Shown here piece after piece: positions 60,768-64,000 of a stretch of 64,000 nucleotides of DNA. The translations under genes and the position numbers were made by a program. This DNA is from Mycetocola miduiensis. Its GTDB lineage: Bacteria > Actinomycetota > Actinomycetes > Actinomycetales > Microbacteriaceae. Position 1 is the first letter of the stretch. Each line of letters starts with the position of its first letter. Where the stretch lies: positions 62,001-126,000 of the forward strand of contig NZ_FOVM01000009.1 of assembly GCF_900115155.1 (NCBI RefSeq), given 5' to 3'. The notes below the pieces were generated by a model. The model searched no databases, was not told where the DNA came from, and saw only the letters and a program-made list of their open reading frames with translations.

Positions 60768-62417
60768 GTGTCCACCCCGAATCGCGATCCGTTCGCCCTT
60801 GTCGTGTCAGGCGACCCGGCTGGGGAGTCCACGTCGCCCGGCGACGACACGGTGCAGCGCGGCTCACGGCTGGACGAACTGTCGGCGCGGATGCTGTCGA
60901 CGCCACGGCGACGCCTGGCCTGGTATTGGGGCGCCCCGCTGTTCGTGGCCATCCTCGCCGGCATCCTGCGCATCTGGAACCTTGGTCACCCGCACACCCT
61001 CGTGTTCGATGAGACCTTCTATGTCAAGGATGCCTGGACGCTCCTGTCGAACGGGTACGAGTCGGCCTGGCCGGAGAACGCGGATGAAGCGTTCAACCGC
61101 GGCGAAACGTCCGGGTTCCTCGACGACCCGTCCTATGTCGTGCACCCTCCGCTCGGCAAGTGGCTGATCGCACTGGGGATGGCCGCGTTCGGCCCCGGTG
61201 ACAGTTTCGGCTGGAGGATCTCCACCGCGATCGTCGGAACCCTCGCCGTCGTCGCGATCATGCTCATCGCGCGGAAGCTCTTCGCGTCGACCCTCCTCGC
61301 CGTTCTCGCCGGCTTCCTCCTTGCCATCGACGGACAGGCGATCGTGATGTCACGCGTGGCCGTTCTCGACAACTCGGTGATGCTGTTCGCGCTCCTCGGC
61401 TTCGGTTGTGTCCTGCTCGATCGCGAACGGCACGAACGCATTCTCGGCGAGCGCCTGGCGACCGCCCGTGCGGCAGGCACGGACCCGTCGTGGGGACCGG
61501 TTCTGTGGTGGCGACCGTGGGTGCTCGCCGCCGGTCTCTCATTCGGGCTGGCGTCGAGCGTGAAGTGGAGCGGCCTGTACTTTCTAGCCGCGTTCGGCCT
61601 GTACCTCGTCGTCGTTGACGCGCTTGCCCGGCGCCGGCTGGGCCTGCCGCTGTGGACGAGCGCCGCCGTCCTCAAGCAGGGCCCGGCGACGTTCCTCCTC
61701 TTCGTTCCGCCTGCGCTCGTCGTGTACCTGGTGAGTTGGACAAGCTGGTTCGTCAGCGACAACGGCTACTACCGGCACTGGGCCGATCAGGCGTCGAACG
61801 CGTGGACGGGAGTGTTCTCCTGGGTGCCGACGGCGTGGCAGAGCTTCATCTTCTACCAGCAGTCGATCTACAACTTCCATGTCGGGCTGAAGGCGCCGCA
61901 CCCGTATTCCGCCGATCCGCTGAGCTGGCTGGTCATGACGCGGCCGACGAGCATGTGGTACGCGTCCCCTGGGGTTGGCACCGATGGCTGCGCCGCCGAA
62001 CCGTGCTCGCAGGCCATCACGTCGATCGCGAACCCGCTGATTTGGTGGGCCGCCGTCGCCGCCCTGTTCTACCTCCTGTACCGCCTCGCCCGGTACCACG
62101 AGTGGCGGGTAGGACTGATCCTCATGGGTACGGTGGCTGGCTACCTCCCCTGGCTGCTCTACACCGATCGGACGGTGTTCCAGTTCTATACGATCGTGTT
62201 CCTGCCGTACCTGATCCTCGGCCTCGTCTTCTGCATCGGCCTCCTGCTCGGCTCACCGAATGACGAACGCTGGCGGCGAAGCCGCGGAATCTCCCTGACG
62301 GTCGTTTTCGTGGTCGCCTCGGCCGCGATCACCGCGTTCTGGTACCCGCTCTGGTCGGCGACGACGGTGCCGTACTGGTTCTGGATGCTGCATTCCTGGT
62401 TGCCGACGTGGGTGTGA
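60768..62417 (+). CDS. pmt: Dolichyl-phosphate-mannose-type protein mannosyltransferase
   Basis: A 549-residue GT39 glycosyltransferase with about 10 membrane helices that transfers mannose from polyprenyl-phosphate-mannose to exported proteins. The essential acidic pair is D81-E82 in FDETFYVKDAW; the extracytoplasmic loops carry VHPPLGKWLI and NFHVGLKAPHPYSADPLSW. GTG 60768 lies 6 nt after TAGCAT (60756-60761), leaderless. Overlaps the next gene by GTGA. The lipid donor depends on polyprenyl phosphate made by UppS. Confidence 0.9.
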   Translation: MSTPNRDPFALVVSGDPAGESTSPGDDTVQRGSRLDELSARMLSTPRRRLAWYWGAPLFVAILAGILRIWNLGHPHTLVFDETFYVKDAWTLLSNGYESAWPENADEAFNRGETSGFLDDPSYVVHPPLGKWLIALGMAAFGPGDSFGWRISTAIVGTLAVVAIMLIARKLFASTLLAVLAGFLLAIDGQAIVMSRVAVLDNSVMLFALLGFGCVLLDRERHERILGERLATARAAGTDPSWGPVLWWRPWVLAAGLSFGLASSVKWSGLYFLAAFGLYLVVVDALARRRLGLPLWTSAAVLKQGPATFLLFVPPALVVYLVSWTSWFVSDNGYYRHWADQASNAWTGVFSWVPTAWQSFIFYQQSIYNFHVGLKAPHPYSADPLSWLVMTRPTSMWYASPGVGTDGCAAEPCSQAITSIANPLIWWAAVAALFYLLYRLARYHEWRVGLILMGTVAGYLPWLLYTDRTVFQFYTIVFLPYLILGLVFCIGLLLGSPNDERWRRSRGISLTVVFVVASAAITAFWYPLWSATTVPYWFWMLHSWLPTWV

Positions 62418-62653
62418 CGGCGGTATCGACCGCGCCGTCGGTCTGGCGTTCCCGGGCGCCCGGCCTCGTCCTCGCGGCCGGCGCAGTCCTCATCGCCGTT
62501 GCGCTCGTCGTGAAGCTGACGCGCGTCCTCATGCTGGCGCCGATCGTCGCTGTCGCCGGCATCGTCGAACGGCGGCGGAATGTTTCTGGCGGGTTGCTCG
62601 CCTGGCTCCTCATCGCCGCCCTCGCCCTGGCGGCCGTGCTCCTCTTCGGCTGA
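62414..62653 (+). CDS. Small two-helix membrane protein coupled to the mannosyltransferase
   Basis: 79 residues with two or three hydrophobic helices (about 15-33 and 50-78) separated by a basic loop (IVERRRN). The GTG 62414 overlaps the mannosyltransferase stop (GTGA, 62414-62417). No recognisable domain. Its position suggests an accessory role in O-mannosylation, but there is no other evidence. Confidence 0.55.
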   Translation: MTAVSTAPSVWRSRAPGLVLAAGAVLIAVALVVKLTRVLMLAPIVAVAGIVERRRNVSGGLLAWLLIAALALAAVLLFG

Positions 62654-62718
62654 GCAGTGCTTCACAGTGTTACGACGCCCGGCGGGTCGGCCCTGCCAAA
62701 ACCGGTAGCCTCGATTCC

Positions 62719-64000
62719 ATGGCAGATCGCGAATACGGCTTCCGCACCCGGGCAATCCATGCGGGCAACATCCCTGACTCGGTGACTGGAGCCCGCGCGC
62801 TCCCGATTTACCAGTCGACGGCGTTCGTGTTCGACGACACGTCGGATGCCGCGGCCCGCTTCGCGTTGCAGAAGTACGGCAACATCTACTCCCGGCTGGC
62901 GAACCCCACAGTGTCCAGTTTCGAGGAGCGGGTGGCGAGCCTCGAGGGCGGCCTCGGCGCCGTCGCGACGGCATCCGGCCTGTCGGCGCAGTACATCACC
63001 TTCGCGAGCCTCGTCGGGAGCGGCGACCACATCGTGGCATCCGCGAACCTCTACGGCGGTTCGATCACCCAGCTCGACGTGACCTTGAGACGCTTCGGGG
63101 TGGAGACCACCTTCGTGCAGTCGGCAAACGCCGAAGACTACGCCAGGGCGGTCACCCCCCAGACCAAGCTGATCTTCGCCGAGACGATCGCCAACCCGTC
63201 TGGTGAGATCGCCGACATCGAAGCGCTCGCCGACGTGGCCCACGCCCACGGCATCCCGCTCGTGATCGACTCCACGATCGCCACCCCCTACCTGAACCGT
63301 CCGATCGAGTGGGGCGCTGACATCGTCACCCACTCGGCGACCAAGTTCCTCGGCGGGCACGGTACGACACTCGGCGGTGTCGTCGTTGAGAGCGGGCGGT
63401 TCGACTGGCACAGTGACAAGTTCCCCCTGTTCGGCCAGCAGGTCCCGAGCTACGGCGGTCTGGAATGGTCGGGCAATTTCGGCGAGTACGCGTTCCTCAC
63501 CCGGCTGCGGGCGGAGCAGCTGAGAGACATCGGCCCAGCGCTCTCCGCGACGGCAGCCGCCACACTGGCGCAGGGGGTTGAAACGTTGTCGTACCGAATG
63601 CAGGCACACGTCGACAATGCTGGCAAAGTCGCTGCCTGGCTCGAAGCCGATTCCCGCATCGAGGCGGTGTACTGGGCCGGCCTCGATTCGCACCCGCACC
63701 GCGACCGGGCGCGCAAGTACCTCCCGAAGGGCGCCGGCAGCGTCTTCAGCTTCGTCGTCAAGGGCGGCCGCGCGGTGGGCCAGAAGCTCATTGAGTCGGT
63801 CAACCTCGCGAGCCACGTTGCGAACATCGGCGACACCAAGACGCTCATCATCCACCCAGCGTCAACAACACACGCACAGCTGACCGAACAGCAGCTTCTC
63901 GACGCCGGGGTGCTCCCCGGTGTGGTGCGCCTGAGCGTCGGCATCGAAGACGTCGACGACATCATCTACGACCTCGACCAGGCGCTCGCCCAGGCAGTGG
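62719..64000 (+). CDS. metY: O-acetylhomoserine sulfhydrylase (partial, cut by window end)
   Basis: 427 codons of a cystathionine gamma-synthase-family PLP enzyme are visible and the frame continues past 64000. FRTRAIHAGNIPD and PIYQSTAFVFDD begin it, and the PLP lysine is K209 in THSATKFLGGHGT. YGGLEWSGNFGEYAF and NIGDTKTLIIHPASTTHAQL are typical of O-acetylhomoserine sulfhydrylases, which use sulfide to make homocysteine directly. ATG 62719 lies 7 nt after TAGCCT (62706-62711). Only a few C-terminal residues should be missing. Confidence 0.9.
   Translation, partial: MADREYGFRTRAIHAGNIPDSVTGARALPIYQSTAFVFDDTSDAAARFALQKYGNIYSRLANPTVSSFEERVASLEGGLGAVATASGLSAQYITFASLVGSGDHIVASANLYGGSITQLDVTLRRFGVETTFVQSANAEDYARAVTPQTKLIFAETIANPSGEIADIEALADVAHAHGIPLVIDSTIATPYLNRPIEWGADIVTHSATKFLGGHGTTLGGVVVESGRFDWHSDKFPLFGQQVPSYGGLEWSGNFGEYAFLTRLRAEQLRDIGPALSATAAATLAQGVETLSYRMQAHVDNAGKVAAWLEADSRIEAVYWAGLDSHPHRDRARKYLPKGAGSVFSFVVKGGRAVGQKLIESVNLASHVANIGDTKTLIIHPASTTHAQLTEQQLLDAGVLPGVVRLSVGIEDVDDIIYDLDQALAQAV

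Noticed and set aside
62662-63855. 397-codon minus-strand frame over metY
   Set aside because: Antisense to an intact PLP enzyme frame that runs off the window end.

Overview
The window is a high-GC actinobacterial chromosome segment, most likely from the Microbacteriaceae (order Micrococcales). The evidence is a mycothiol S-conjugate amidase beside DUF4307 and greA (the Rv1083-mca-Rv1081c-greA order of mycobacteria), a deazaflavin/F420-type oxidoreductase, a protein O-mannosyltransferase divergent from rsmI, the ndh / S8 protease / DUF501 / ftsB / eno block, and very frequent leaderless promoters (a TANNNT box 6-7 nt before ATG or GTG). A cold-shock gene divergent from a fatty-acid desaturase hints at a cold-tolerant organism, but that is inference. 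Most of the window is housekeeping. I see no prophage, insertion sequence or CRISPR array.

Layout. 1-5.5 kb: PLP-fold enzyme, uppS, hemolysin-III protein, F420-type reductase, FAD monooxygenase, GNAT. 5.5-13.2 kb: mycothiol block (small membrane protein, mca, DUF4307, greA), ilvA, AI-2E exporter, YcaQ-like glycosylase, and a membrane protein with PYGQ-type repeats. 13.3-19.8 kb: lemA-htpX, an aldolase/lactone-oxidase pair, and a large surface protein with Ig-like repeats and many membrane segments. 19.9-23.5 kb: stand-alone family-A DNA polymerase, cation transporter, an unusual tRNA-Leu(UAA), and an MDR reductase. 23.6-38.4 kb: ndh, S8 protease, DUF501, ftsB, eno, hisS, mazG, ALDH, SDR, mfd, pth, rplY.

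38.7-43.4 kb is a gluconate / sugar-acid island: gluconokinase, LacI regulator and 6-phosphogluconate dehydrogenase are intact. They are interleaved with the remains of a mannonate-dehydratase-like gene (split and inverted, with a frameshift and a tandem duplication), a sugar-phosphate isomerase and a Gfo/Idh/MocA oxidoreductase. This is the most visibly rearranged part of the window.

43.5-51.2 kb: CPBP-family membrane protein, a small acidic protein, a candidate structured RNA, prs, glmU, tRNA-Gln, a MarR regulator, and the metQ-metN-metI methionine importer with an elaborate leader. 51.2-54.9 kb: desaturase / cold-shock divergent pair and an ABC-F protein. 54.9-64.0 kb: metG alone; tatD-ksgA-small protein-ispE as a chain of overlapping genes; rsmI divergent from the O-mannosyltransferase; and metY running off the end. 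Methionine appears three times (importer, metY, metG), but in separate transcription units.
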